Of a stretch of DNA of 30,416 bases, positions 7,151-14,773 are shown in pieces. A model generated the notes under the pieces. That model saw only the letters and a list, made by a program, of their open reading frames with translations. It was not told the DNA's origin and did not search any database. The first letter of the stretch is position 1, and each line of letters opens with the position of its first letter. The stretch spans positions 1 to 30,416 of the forward strand of contig FR899383.1 in assembly GCA_000437315.1 (NCBI GenBank), read 5' to 3'. This stretch comes from Mycoplasma sp. CAG:472. Its GTDB lineage: Bacteria; Bacillota_I; Bacilli_A; RF39; UBA660. Made by a program: the position numbers and the translations under genes.

Positions 7151-9637
7151 TTTAGAAAGTTTTTCTTCTTCCTCGATAAGTTTTTGTTTTTCATTTGCCA
7201 CTATATTTTCAGGAGCTCTTTTTACAAAGTTTTCATTTGAAAGTAGATTTTTTCTTTTATTAATTGATTTTTCTAATTCTTCGATTTCTTTTTGAATATC
7301 TTCCTCAGAAACTTTATTTTTAACCTCAAAATATAATATAGCATATTTTGATTCATATTTAATAGAGTCCTCAATATTATCTACTTTATTTTTAAATTTA
7401 ATTAAACCATCATATAATTTTTCATCAAATAAATACTCTATTTTAACTGCATCACTATTTATAATATTATTTTCTGCTTTAAAATTACGAAGAGATGTTA
7501 TATCATTTAATATTTCAGTAGTTTCTAAAATATCATAAACTTCTTTTTTATTATATACTGGATAACTACTTTCCATTATTGATTTACTTTCTTTAAATGG
7601 TAAGTTTTGATATATTTCTTCGGTAACAAAAGGTATAAATGGATGAAGCATTTTTATTATACCTGTTAATATATTAAGAAGTACACTTTTTGAAGTATCA
7701 TTTAAATATATTTTAGATATTTCTATATATGATGAACAATAATCATCCCAAATAAATGAATATAGAGTGTTAAATGCATTATGAAATTCGTATTTATCCA
7801 TATATTTTGTTACTTGTTTAATAACATTATTATATTTTGTTAAAATCCATTTATCATAATTATTATATTCTTTATAATTATTATCATTTAAATTATTAGT
7901 ATTCATTATTACATACCTTGAGGCATTCCATAGTTTATTAATAAAGTTCCAAGAGGATGCAACTTTTTCTTCATCATATCTAAGGTCCATTCCCGGAGCT
8001 GAATTTGTTGTTAAGAATAATCTTAATGAATCACAGCCATATTTATCAATTACATCAATTGGATTTACACCATTACCAAGACTCTTACTCATTTTTCTAC
8101 CTTGTTTATCACGAATTAGTCCATGAATAAGGCAATCTTTAAATGGTCTTTCATTCATAAATTCAAGTGATTGGAAAGTCATTCTGTTAACCCAAAATGG
8201 AATAATATCATAACCTGTTACTAAAACATCATTAGGAAAATATCTATCTAAATCATCAGTTTTATTAGGCCAACCTAATGTTGAAAAAGGCCATAGTGCT
8301 GAAGAAAACCATGTATCTAGTACATCTTCATCTTGAACCCAACCTTCTCCAGTCGGAGCATTTTCACCAACATATATTTCATCACCTTTATACCATGCAG
8401 GAATTCTATGTCCCCACCATAGTTGACGAGATATACACCAATCATAAGTTATTTCCATCCAGTGATTCATTGTTTTTTCATATCTTTTTGGAACAAAATT
8501 TACTTTTGTATCTTTATTTTTTTGATTTTCAAGTACCCTATCTGCCAAAGGACGCATTTTTACAAACCATTGTGAAGATAAATAAGGTTCAATCATAACT
8601 CCAGTTCTTTCTGAATGTCCTACATTATGAGTTATTTCCTCTTTAGAAAGAAGTAAACCATTTTTTTCTAAATCACTAACAAGTTTTTCTCTTGCTTCCT
8701 CTCTAGAAAGTCCTTGATAAATACCAGCATTTTCATTCATCGTAGCATCAGGATTTATACAAATAATTTCTTTTAGATTATGTCTTTTACCAACTTCGTA
8801 ATCATTTGGGTCATGTGCTGGAGTTATTTTAACGCATCCTGTTCCAAACTCTGGATCTGCATGCTCATCACCAATAATTGGAATTAATCTTCCCACTATC
8901 GGAAGTACTACATTTTTACCAATTAAATCTTTATATCTTTCATCACTAGGATTAACCGCAACAGCAGTATCACCAAATAATGTTTCCGGTCTTGTTGTAG
9001 CAACATCCAAATATTTATCTGTTCCTTCGATTATATATTTTAAATGATAGAAATATCCTTTTACATCTTTATATATAACTTCTTCATTAGAAAGTGCTGT
9101 TTGTGCTTTTGGATCCCAGTTAATTATACGATAACCACGGTAAATAAGTCCTTTGTTATAAAGGTCAACAAAAACTTTTCTTACAGCTTTTGAAAGTCCC
9201 TCATCTAAAGTAAATCTTTCACGAGAATAATCTAGTGCTAGTCCAAGTTTAGCCCATTGTTTATGAATATTATTTGCATATTCCTCTTTCCAATCCCAAG
9301 CATATTTTAACCAATCCTCTCTTGAAAGAGTTCTTGGATTAATTCCCATTTTAGATAATTTTTCATCAACTTTTGCTTGAGTTGCTATACCAGCATGATC
9401 CATACCAGGAACCCATAACGCATCAAAACCGCAAAGTTTTTTATATCTTATTATGATATCCTGAAGTGTTGTATCCCAAGCATGACCTATATGTAAATTA
9501 CCTGTTACATTTGGTGGGGGAATAACAATAGCAAAAGGTCTTTTACTTTTATCATTACCCGCTAAAAAAGTTTTATTATTAAGCCAAAACTCATACTTTC
9601 CTTTCTCAACTAAATTAAAATCATATTTTGTTTCCAT
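7139..9637 (-). CDS. valS: Valyl-tRNA synthetase
   Basis: 832 residues. It charges tRNA-Val with valine in the cytoplasm. Class I signatures are intact: PPPNVTGNLHIGHAWD (HIGH motif, about residue 45) and GRKMSKSLGN (KMSKS, about residue 515). The CP1 editing insertion lies between about 170 and 380 (TTRPETLFGDTAVAVNP, GTGCVKITPAHDPNDYEVG). The last 60 residues form the Glu/Lys-rich coiled coil that binds tRNA in bacterial ValRS. The start at 9637 is chosen for the GGAGG five bases upstream; a longer frame begins ten codons earlier without a site. It is transcribed from its own promoter through a T-box leader. Confidence 0.97.
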   Translation of the reverse strand: METKYDFNLVEKGKYEFWLNNKTFLAGNDKSKRPFAIVIPPPNVTGNLHIGHAWDTTLQDIIIRYKKLCGFDALWVPGMDHAGIATQAKVDEKLSKMGINPRTLSREDWLKYAWDWKEEYANNIHKQWAKLGLALDYSRERFTLDEGLSKAVRKVFVDLYNKGLIYRGYRIINWDPKAQTALSNEEVIYKDVKGYFYHLKYIIEGTDKYLDVATTRPETLFGDTAVAVNPSDERYKDLIGKNVVLPIVGRLIPIIGDEHADPEFGTGCVKITPAHDPNDYEVGKRHNLKEIICINPDATMNENAGIYQGLSREEAREKLVSDLEKNGLLLSKEEITHNVGHSERTGVMIEPYLSSQWFVKMRPLADRVLENQKNKDTKVNFVPKRYEKTMNHWMEITYDWCISRQLWWGHRIPAWYKGDEIYVGENAPTGEGWVQDEDVLDTWFSSALWPFSTLGWPNKTDDLDRYFPNDVLVTGYDIIPFWVNRMTFQSLEFMNERPFKDCLIHGLIRDKQGRKMSKSLGNGVNPIDVIDKYGCDSLRLFLTTNSAPGMDLRYDEEKVASSWNFINKLWNASRYVIMNTNNLNDNNYKEYNNYDKWILTKYNNVIKQVTKYMDKYEFHNAFNTLYSFIWDDYCSSYIEISKIYLNDTSKSVLLNILTGIIKMLHPFIPFVTEEIYQNLPFKESKSIMESSYPVYNKKEVYDILETTEILNDITSLRNFKAENNIINSDAVKIEYLFDEKLYDGLIKFKNKVDNIEDSIKYESKYAILYFEVKNKVSEEDIQKEIEELEKSINKRKNLLSNENFVKRAPENIVANEKQKLIEEEEKLSKLKN

Positions 9638-9652
9638 TTTTACCTCCAAAAA

Positions 9653-9862
9653 AAAGATGGTTACCAAAAGGGTGCATATAGCACGGTACCACCTTTATAT
9701 TTATCTTATTATCCTTAATGCGGACTCACAGCCTACCCTATTTACTTAGGTAAGCAACTAGCAAGCTACTTCATTTAATCAGGGTTTAAGAAAAGCTTTC
9801 AGCACACTACTTTTCCTCTCTAATAAAATAATTAAACTACTCCTCTTGCATAACGTTTTTAC
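9653..9862 (-). ncRNA. T-box leader of valS
   Basis: The minus-strand leader holds the diagnostic T-box sequence AGGTGGTACCGTGC (about 9679-9692). Its UGGU would pair with the ACCA end of uncharged tRNA-Val. The 5' end has the AGAGGAGTAG stem I start. A GUA triplet at 9767-9769 is the likely Val specifier, though its place in the loop is not proven. The T-box overlaps the left arm of a terminator (GGTGGT...ACCATC followed by nine T, 9653-9692). Uncharged tRNA should favour the antiterminator and so valS expression. Confidence 0.92.
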
Positions 9863-9868
9863 AAAGTT

Positions 9869-9897
9869 ATTATAACATTAGATTTTTCTAATTTCAA
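9869..9897 (-). promoter_or_regulatory. Sigma-A promoter of the valS T-box transcript
   Basis: Minus strand: TTGAAA, 17 bases, TATAAT, placing the start near 9862, just before the stem I sequence of the T-box. Confidence 0.75.
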
Positions 9898-9945
9898 CTA
9901 AAAATTTTATGTAATTAGAAGCCATAATATTAATTATTATACTTT

Positions 9946-10030
9946 AAAAAAAAAAGCCTATGTTACAGTGATGTAACATAAGCGTAACCCAATTATGGCA
10001 GCGCTCGTCAAGTTAAAAACGATTGCTTCC
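9946..10030 (-). ncRNA. Small RNA A: shared hairpin scaffold, antisense loop, terminator
   Basis: A predicted RNA of about 85 nt. A TATAAT (10038-10043) lies seven bases before the inferred start GGAAGC. The 5' end folds as GGAAGC-AA-UCG, a 12-base loop, then CGA-GC-GCUGCC (10030-9997), with a single A-G mismatch in the outer stem. The loop UUUUUAACUUGA (10019-10008) is the exact reverse complement of 10207-10218 in the leader of the adjacent peptide mRNA. The 3' end is a strong terminator: TATGTTACA and TGTAACATA followed by ten T. There is no open frame of note. An antitoxin-like antisense role is inferred. It is paralogous to the RNA at 10340-10427. Confidence 0.6.
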
Positions 10031-10042
10031 TTTTTTTATTAT

Positions 10043-10064
10043 ATGCAAGGAGGTTTCCTTACAT
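10043..10064. promoter_or_regulatory. Dyad operator-like repeat in the small RNA A promoter
   Basis: ATGCAAGGA and TCCTTACAT flank GGTT (plus strand): a nine-base inverted repeat with one mismatch, directly abutting the -10 box and occupying the -35 spacer. No consensus -35 is present. The same element is conserved at 10439-10460. Confidence 0.5.
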
Positions 10065-10139
10065 ACTTAATGTATCATTTTTTTTACTCTTAGTCAATAT
10101 TTCAAAAAATTATCTTGTGTCAAATTAATGTAAAGTTGG

Positions 10140-10168
10140 TTGACAGTTTATTAACTTCTTGTTATCAT
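10140..10168 (+). promoter_or_regulatory. Consensus promoter of the small membrane peptide
   Basis: TTGACA, exactly 17 bases, TATCAT. Transcription would start at about 10176, the first G of GGAAG, the same 5' sequence as the two flanking small RNAs. This is the strongest promoter in the locus. Confidence 0.8.
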
Positions 10169-10175
10169 TATATTT

Positions 10176-10202
10176 GGAAGTAACCGTTAGGCGGGCGCTG
10201 CC
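10176..10202 (+). ncRNA. 5' hairpin of the peptide mRNA, same scaffold as the small RNAs
   Basis: The mRNA leader folds as GGAAGU-AA-CCG, loop UUAGG, CGG-GC-GCUGCC. Compared with the small RNAs the inner stem changes UCG/CGA to CCG/CGG and the outer closing pair C-G to U-G, so pairing is kept while bases change. The small RNA A target TCAAGTTAAAAA follows at 10207-10218, just before the AAGGAGG. Confidence 0.55.
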
Positions 10203-10238
10203 ACTTTCAAGTTAAAAAATAACAAGGAGGTGGTTATA

Positions 10239-10343
10239 ATGCGAAGAGATTTAAAAGATTTTTTCATAATTATGATAATATTTTTTATGAGTGTTTCATT
10301 TGTAGTACTAAGTTCTGCAGTGCTATTTCTCATATTTAAATAA
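10239..10343 (+). CDS. 34-residue hydrophobic membrane peptide, type I toxin-like
   Basis: A short charged head (MRRDLKDFF) is followed by about 23 uninterrupted hydrophobic residues and a single C-terminal Lys: one transmembrane helix. An excellent AAGGAGG lies eight bases before the ATG and a consensus promoter lies upstream. Size, topology and context resemble membrane-depolarising type I toxins of Firmicutes (Fst/TxpA/BsrG class), but the sequence is not one I recognise. Both flanks encode minus-strand small RNAs; the downstream one converges and overlaps its 3' end, as in the txpA/RatA and bsrG/SR4 pairs. Toxicity is inferred; a small regulatory or stress membrane protein is the alternative. 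Confidence 0.65.
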   Translation: MRRDLKDFFIIMIIFFMSVSFVVLSSAVLFLIFK

Positions 10344-10427
10344 AAACGCGCCTATGTTATAGTAATATAACATAAGCGTTAGCTATTATTTATGGCAGCG
10401 CTCGCCCTTACAAAAACGATTGCTTCC
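10340..10427 (-). ncRNA. Small RNA B: same scaffold, different loop, convergent with the peptide mRNA
   Basis: A predicted RNA of about 88 nt. A TATAAT (10434-10439) is followed by six T and then GGAAGC. The scaffold GGAAGC-AA-UCG ... CGA-GC-GCUGCC is base-for-base that of small RNA A, but the 12-base loop is UUUUUGUAAGGG (10416-10405), which has no complement in the peptide leader. The terminator (ACGC-TTATGTTATA ... TATAACATA-GGCGCGT then T) reaches the last codon of the peptide gene, so the two transcripts overlap tail to tail. An antisense role at the mRNA 3' end and a second trans target are both possible. Confidence 0.55.
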
Positions 10428-10438
10428 TTTTTTATTAT

Positions 10439-10460
10439 ATGTAAGGAGGTTTCCTTACAT
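10439..10460. promoter_or_regulatory. Dyad operator-like repeat in the small RNA B promoter
   Basis: ATGTAAGGA and TCCTTACAT flank GGTT: a perfect nine-base inverted repeat next to the -10 box, the conserved counterpart of 10043-10064. Confidence 0.5.
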
Positions 10461-10502
10461 ACTTAATATAGCATTATTTTTAACCTTAGTCAATAATTCA
10501 TT

Positions 10503-11735
10503 TTATCTTAAATTATAATTCCTATTATTTTTTAAAACTCTTTTGTTAACTGATAAATTAGTAAATTGTTCATCACTTGTAAGTATTTCAAATATAGCCT
10601 CTTCGAAAACTGTTGACACTAATTTATCTAAATTAATATGTTCATTTTCTAAAGCAATTTTACAAATTTCTTCGATAAATGAATTACTTACTTCAAGACT
10701 AATACCATGTTCTGCAAAAAAGTTAATATAATATGGAATTAATCCATTTTCTGGATGACATAATTTTAATAATATCATATCTCTATTCATTGGTCTTAAT
10801 TTAATATTATAGTTTGTTAAACTAGAAAGTTTTTCAGGAACACCTTCGAAATATGATGAATAACCACATTTAGGTTTTCTTGAAAAGTCACCCATAATTA
10901 TTATTAACATATCTTTCGTAGGATAATTAATTATTCCTCTTTCAGTTATTATTTTATAATCAATTCCCATCATTAAATCTCTTAAAGTATTTTCACTCGA
11001 AGAGGAAACATAACTATTTGGATTAAATAATAAACTTTCTGCATTATCTAAAATTAATGTTGAATTTAACTCACTTCCTGTATTTGCAAGGCTCATAAAT
11101 AGTGCATCAAAAGAAAAATTTTCATTACTTAAATCTTCATAATAAACTTTTGCTGGTAAAGTATCCTTTAAAACAGAAACTATATCGTTTTGAATTGAAC
11201 CTTTTTTACCATCAATAATAATATTACTTTTTTTAATACCTTCGGTATCTAAATAATGAGTAGATATACCAACAACAAGCTTTTTAATAGCCTCAGGTTG
11301 CATAAATACTTTGTTATATAAACCCATACATAACTCTTTACTTGTATCTAAATTAAAGTATTCAGCATTTTTACCATTAACTAAAGATACAAAATGATTA
11401 GCAAATTCATTAGGTTCTAATATTTCTGGTGCTTCTCCTTTAAAAATGTATTTTATATCATCTTCATTTTCTACGATTAAATAATTGCTTATATCTTTAA
11501 AAAATATAATTGGTAAATTTTCTTTATCGGTATTATAAAGTTTTAACAAAACTTCAACATCAAAAACAAATGCAACTGCATTATCTTTTTTCGAAGAAAT
11601 AATATCATATTGAGTGTTATCTTCATCAACAAACTTTTTTTCTTCTTCTTTAAAATAACCATAAATTGTTTTTTCTGGAGTATAAATATTCTCTCTTTTC
11701 TTAAGAACAACTCCAATTTGTAAATTATTTTCCAT
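10503..11735 (-). CDS. Degenerate ClpX-like AAA+ protein
   Basis: 410 residues. The order of elements follows the ClpX AAA+ core: QPEAIKKLVVGISTHYL (like the ClpX GQ-x-x-AK box) at about 142, a Walker A position reading IIIDGKKGSIQNDI, a Walker B position LILDNAES, and a C-terminal small-domain block LDKLVSTVFEEAIFEIL. The P-loop GKT and the Walker B Asp-Glu are not kept, so ATP hydrolysis is unlikely. The first 120 residues are unlike the ClpX zinc domain. It lies downstream of sufU with a 44-base gap, probably read through from the suf operon. It may be a scaffold or pseudo-unfoldase. The family call is moderate and the function unknown. Confidence 0.6.
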   Translation of the reverse strand: MENNLQIGVVLKKRENIYTPEKTIYGYFKEEEKKFVDEDNTQYDIISSKKDNAVAFVFDVEVLLKLYNTDKENLPIIFFKDISNYLIVENEDDIKYIFKGEAPEILEPNEFANHFVSLVNGKNAEYFNLDTSKELCMGLYNKVFMQPEAIKKLVVGISTHYLDTEGIKKSNIIIDGKKGSIQNDIVSVLKDTLPAKVYYEDLSNENFSFDALFMSLANTGSELNSTLILDNAESLLFNPNSYVSSSSENTLRDLMMGIDYKIITERGIINYPTKDMLIIIMGDFSRKPKCGYSSYFEGVPEKLSSLTNYNIKLRPMNRDMILLKLCHPENGLIPYYINFFAEHGISLEVSNSFIEEICKIALENEHINLDKLVSTVFEEAIFEILTSDEQFTNLSVNKRVLKNNRNYNLR

Positions 11736-11779
11736 ACCCTATCCTTATCTTATCACAAGAATAGTCAATCTTTTTATTC

Positions 11780-12199
11780 TTAATATTTATCTAGTACCTC
11801 TACTATACCACGATATGGAAGCGAAGCGCAAGTTTTTCTCGAAGATTGTTTATAAATATCTTCATAAACTAATCCTTCATTTAATAAATCTTTGTTATAT
11901 TCTTTTTCATTTACCATATTTAAAAAGTTATTAATATATTCTTTTGCTTCATTTACTGTCTTACCTATTAAGTTTTTTATCATTATTGATGTTGAGGAAA
12001 TACTTATAGCACAAGCCTCTCCAGTAAAACAAATATCTTTAATTATATTATCCTTTATTAAAATATATAGATCTATATTATCAATACATGACTGATTAGA
12101 GGTATTTACTTTTTCATAACCTTCACCAATAACTTTATCTTTATTAAGTGGGTTTTGGTAATGTTCCATAATTATTTCTCTTTTAAGTTCTGCATCCAT
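11780..12199 (-). CDS. sufU: SufU, sulfur acceptor for the Suf Fe-S system
   Basis: 139 residues, slightly short for the family. It takes sulfur from SufS, using a zinc site, and passes it to Fe-S assembly. The three conserved cysteines are present: NQSCID (C38; the usual Gly-Asp is Ile-Asp here), GEACAIS and RKTCASLP. The N-terminus (LKREIIMEHYQNPLNK) is typical. Its ATG overlaps the sufS stop as TAATG, so translation is coupled. Confidence 0.92.
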   Translation of the reverse strand: MDAELKREIIMEHYQNPLNKDKVIGEGYEKVNTSNQSCIDNIDLYILIKDNIIKDICFTGEACAISISSTSIMIKNLIGKTVNEAKEYINNFLNMVNEKEYNKDLLNEGLVYEDIYKQSSRKTCASLPYRGIVEVLDKY

Positions 12200-13395
12200 T
12201 AAAACATCTCCTTTAAGATTTTATCTTTGTTAGAAATAAGTTCAATAAATTCATCTATTTCTTTTTCTGTATTATAAAAATATAAACTAACTCTAATTGT
12301 ATTATTAACTTTTGTAGCATTTTTAAGTATTTTAGCACAGTGATTACCCGCTCGTACACATATATTATATTTATTTAAATAAAATGCTACATCTTGAGCA
12401 AAGATATCATCAACATTAAAGGAAATAATTGCACTATCACATTCAACATTAACAATATCAATAAAAGGTATTTTTATCATTTTATCAATTAAATAATCTT
12501 TTAATTTCATTTCTATTTCATGAATTTTGTCCATACCTATATTATTTAAATATTTTATAGCTTCTCCAAAACCAATTACTCCAGCAATATTTGGGGTTCC
12601 AGCCTCTAAACGATAAGGTAAATCTTTTAAATATATTTCTTTTGGATTATCGAATGATTCATTCATACCACCGCCTAAATTAATAGGATTTAAATTCTCT
12701 AAAAGTTCTTTTTTACCGTAAAGCACTCCCACTCCAGTTGGTCCTAACATTTTATGGGCTGAAAAAGCTAAAAAATCACAATCAAGATAGGAAACATCTA
12801 CTTTCATGTGGGGAACGCTTTGAGCACCATCAACCACTACAAAAATACCTAATTCATGAGCAAAGGCACATATCTCTTTAATTGGTCTTACATCGCCAAT
12901 TACATTAGTAACCATAGCAAGTGAAATAATCTTAGTTCTTGGTGTAACAGCTTTTTTTACATTATCTAACGTAACATGGAAACTATCATCTAAATCAATT
13001 AATTTTACTACTGCACCCTTTTCATTTTCAAGTCTAAACCAAGGTAATACATTTGAGGCATGTTCTGAAGTAGTAATTAATATTTCATCACCTTCCTCGA
13101 TTAAGGGAGCAAAAAAACCTGAAGCAATCATATTTAAACTTTCTGTTGTTCCTGATGTAAAAATAATTTCTTCATTATATTTAGCATTTATAAAATTCTT
13201 TACTAAATCACGAGATTTTTCATATTCCATATCTACTTTAAATGATATATCATAATCACCTCGATGAGCATTAGCACTATAATTTTCATAATAATCCGTT
13301 ATTTTATTAATTACACATTTAGGTTTCAAAGTAGTTGCACCATTATCAAAATATATAATATCATTTTTTAAAATTGGAAAATCTTCTCTATTCAT
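12199..13395 (-). CDS. sufS: Cysteine desulfurase SufS
   Basis: 398 residues, full length for a type II desulfurase. A PLP enzyme that converts cysteine to alanine plus enzyme-bound persulfide for Fe-S cluster assembly. Visible: YFDNGATTLKP near the N-terminus, TSEHASNVLPW, the PLP-binding Lys in FSAHKMLGPTGVGVLYG, and the persulfide Cys in VRAGNHCAKIL. The start at 13395 is fixed by AGGAGG six bases upstream. It overlaps the end of sufD by eight bases. Confidence 0.95.
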   Translation of the reverse strand: MNREDFPILKNDIIYFDNGATTLKPKCVINKITDYYENYSANAHRGDYDISFKVDMEYEKSRDLVKNFINAKYNEEIIFTSGTTESLNMIASGFFAPLIEEGDEILITTSEHASNVLPWFRLENEKGAVVKLIDLDDSFHVTLDNVKKAVTPRTKIISLAMVTNVIGDVRPIKEICAFAHELGIFVVVDGAQSVPHMKVDVSYLDCDFLAFSAHKMLGPTGVGVLYGKKELLENLNPINLGGGMNESFDNPKEIYLKDLPYRLEAGTPNIAGVIGFGEAIKYLNNIGMDKIHEIEMKLKDYLIDKMIKIPFIDIVNVECDSAIISFNVDDIFAQDVAFYLNKYNICVRAGNHCAKILKNATKVNNTIRVSLYFYNTEKEIDEFIELISNKDKILKEMF

Positions 13396-13951
13396 AGTTA
13401 ACCTCCTTTTTAAAATTATCATCAAATATACTTAACATAAAACTCTTTTTTAATAGTTTTTTAGCATCATTTTCTTTAATACCAAGGGAATTTAAATAAA
13501 GTAAACTTTCTTCATCATAAGTTCCAATAGTTACAAAATGTGATGCCTCAACTTCATTAGTATCAATTTCAAGAATTGGTTCAATTAAGATATTTCCACC
13601 CTCTTTTAAACCTTTTAAATTTTCTGTTATAACATTTCCAAAAGTATTTTTATTTGCTTTTACACTTACCTTTGACTTACTAAAACCATTTTCTGATATA
13701 ACATGATAATTTATATCACATTTATTATTATTTCCCTTTATTAAAACATTTATTAAAACATTACTATCTTCTTTATTAATACTTAAATAGTTAATTTTTA
13801 AAATTGAGTTATTATGCTGAATAATATTTATATCCATTTTAATATCATTTTCATTAAATATATTAATTATTAAATTATTTTTCACCTCTAAAACAAGGCT
13901 TTTACTTTCATTAATAATATTTATAACATTATCCATTAATATATTATTCAT
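13388..13951 (-). CDS. sufD: Half-size SufD/SufB-like Fe-S scaffold protein
   Basis: 187 residues from the ATG at 13951, against about 400 for ordinary SufB or SufD. The conserved C-terminal segment is present: EASHFVTIGTYDEESLLYLNSLGIKENDAKKLLKKSFM corresponds to the SufD H-x-x-T-x-G-x-x-x-E-x-x-L-x-Y-L region that contacts SufC. Most of the N-terminal half of the beta-helix core seen in full SufD is missing. The frame is intact on both sides and coupled to sufC (ATGAATAA overlap) and sufS, so it is not obviously a broken gene. A GTG five codons earlier is an alternative start. Confidence 0.8.
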   Translation of the reverse strand: MNNILMDNVINIINESKSLVLEVKNNLIINIFNENDIKMDINIIQHNNSILKINYLSINKEDSNVLINVLIKGNNNKCDINYHVISENGFSKSKVSVKANKNTFGNVITENLKGLKEGGNILIEPILEIDTNEVEASHFVTIGTYDEESLLYLNSLGIKENDAKKLLKKSFMLSIFDDNFKKEVNYE

Positions 13952-14696
13952 CTTTTCCTTCTTCACTTATAGTAAATGCCTCATCAAAACCGATATTTTC
14001 AATATTTTCCGCTAAATGATAATCTCCAGTTTTAACAATTTTACCATTATCTAAAATATGTACATAGTTAGGCTTAATATATTTAATGATATTTGTATGG
14101 TGAGTTATAATTAATATTGTAGGCTTAAATGTTTTATAATATTCATTAATAAAATTAGAAACTACTTTTAAAGCATCAACATCAAGTCCTGAATCTATTT
14201 CATCTAAAATAATAAATTTAGGTTTTAAAATACCCATATGAAGAAGTTCAATTTTTTTTCTTTCTCCACCTGATGCTCCAACATTTATATCTTTATGAAT
14301 AAAACTTCTATCTAAAGCAAGTTTATCACAAATTTCTTCCATCTCTTTATTAAATTTAAAGATATCTAAAGTTCCTTCATTTCTTTCTTTTAGAGCAGTT
14401 CTAAGGGCTTCTGCATTACTTACTCCTTCGATTGACACAGGATTTTGACTAATTAGCATGACTCCTTCTTTAGCAATTTCATAGGTACTCATCTTAAGTA
14501 AATCTTTATTATTAAAAACAATATTACCTTTTTTAGTATAACCAGGATAATTCATAATTACCTTACATAAAGTGGATTTTCCTATTCCGTTTTTACCCAT
14601 AATAACATGAATTTGTCCATCAGGCAGTTCAACATTTAAATCATTTAATATATTTTTATCATTAACTGAAACACTTAAATTATTTATCTTAAACAT
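13944..14696 (-). CDS. sufC: SufC, Fe-S assembly ATPase
   Basis: 250 residues. An ABC-type cytoplasmic ATPase that powers the SufBCD scaffold. Walker A is MGKNGIGKST, the signature region GASGGERKKIELL, Walker B FIILDEIDSGLDVDALK, and the switch His is in ITHHTN. The start is the ATG at 14696, with AGGTGAG upstream; a GTG four codons earlier has worse spacing. It is first gene of sufC-D-S-U, with a likely -10 box TATAAA in the 40 bases before it. Confidence 0.95.
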   Translation of the reverse strand: MFKINNLSVSVNDKNILNDLNVELPDGQIHVIMGKNGIGKSTLCKVIMNYPGYTKKGNIVFNNKDLLKMSTYEIAKEGVMLISQNPVSIEGVSNAEALRTALKERNEGTLDIFKFNKEMEEICDKLALDRSFIHKDINVGASGGERKKIELLHMGILKPKFIILDEIDSGLDVDALKVVSNFINEYYKTFKPTILIITHHTNIIKYIKPNYVHILDNGKIVKTGDYHLAENIENIGFDEAFTISEEGKDE

Positions 14697-14773
14697 AACT
14701 TTTCTCACCTACACATATTTTATACCATTTTCACCATAATTAAAAGAAAAAATTACTAATAAAAGTTTATTTA

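Noticed and set aside
8278..8598. Open frame on the plus strand inside valS
   Set aside because: It lies antisense to a fully conserved synthetase region, with no ribosome site or recognisable protein; a shadow frame.
13388..13951. sufD as a frameshifted pseudogene
   Set aside because: Both ends are coupled to neighbours, the conserved C-terminal block is intact, and no continuation of a longer SufD is found in other frames.
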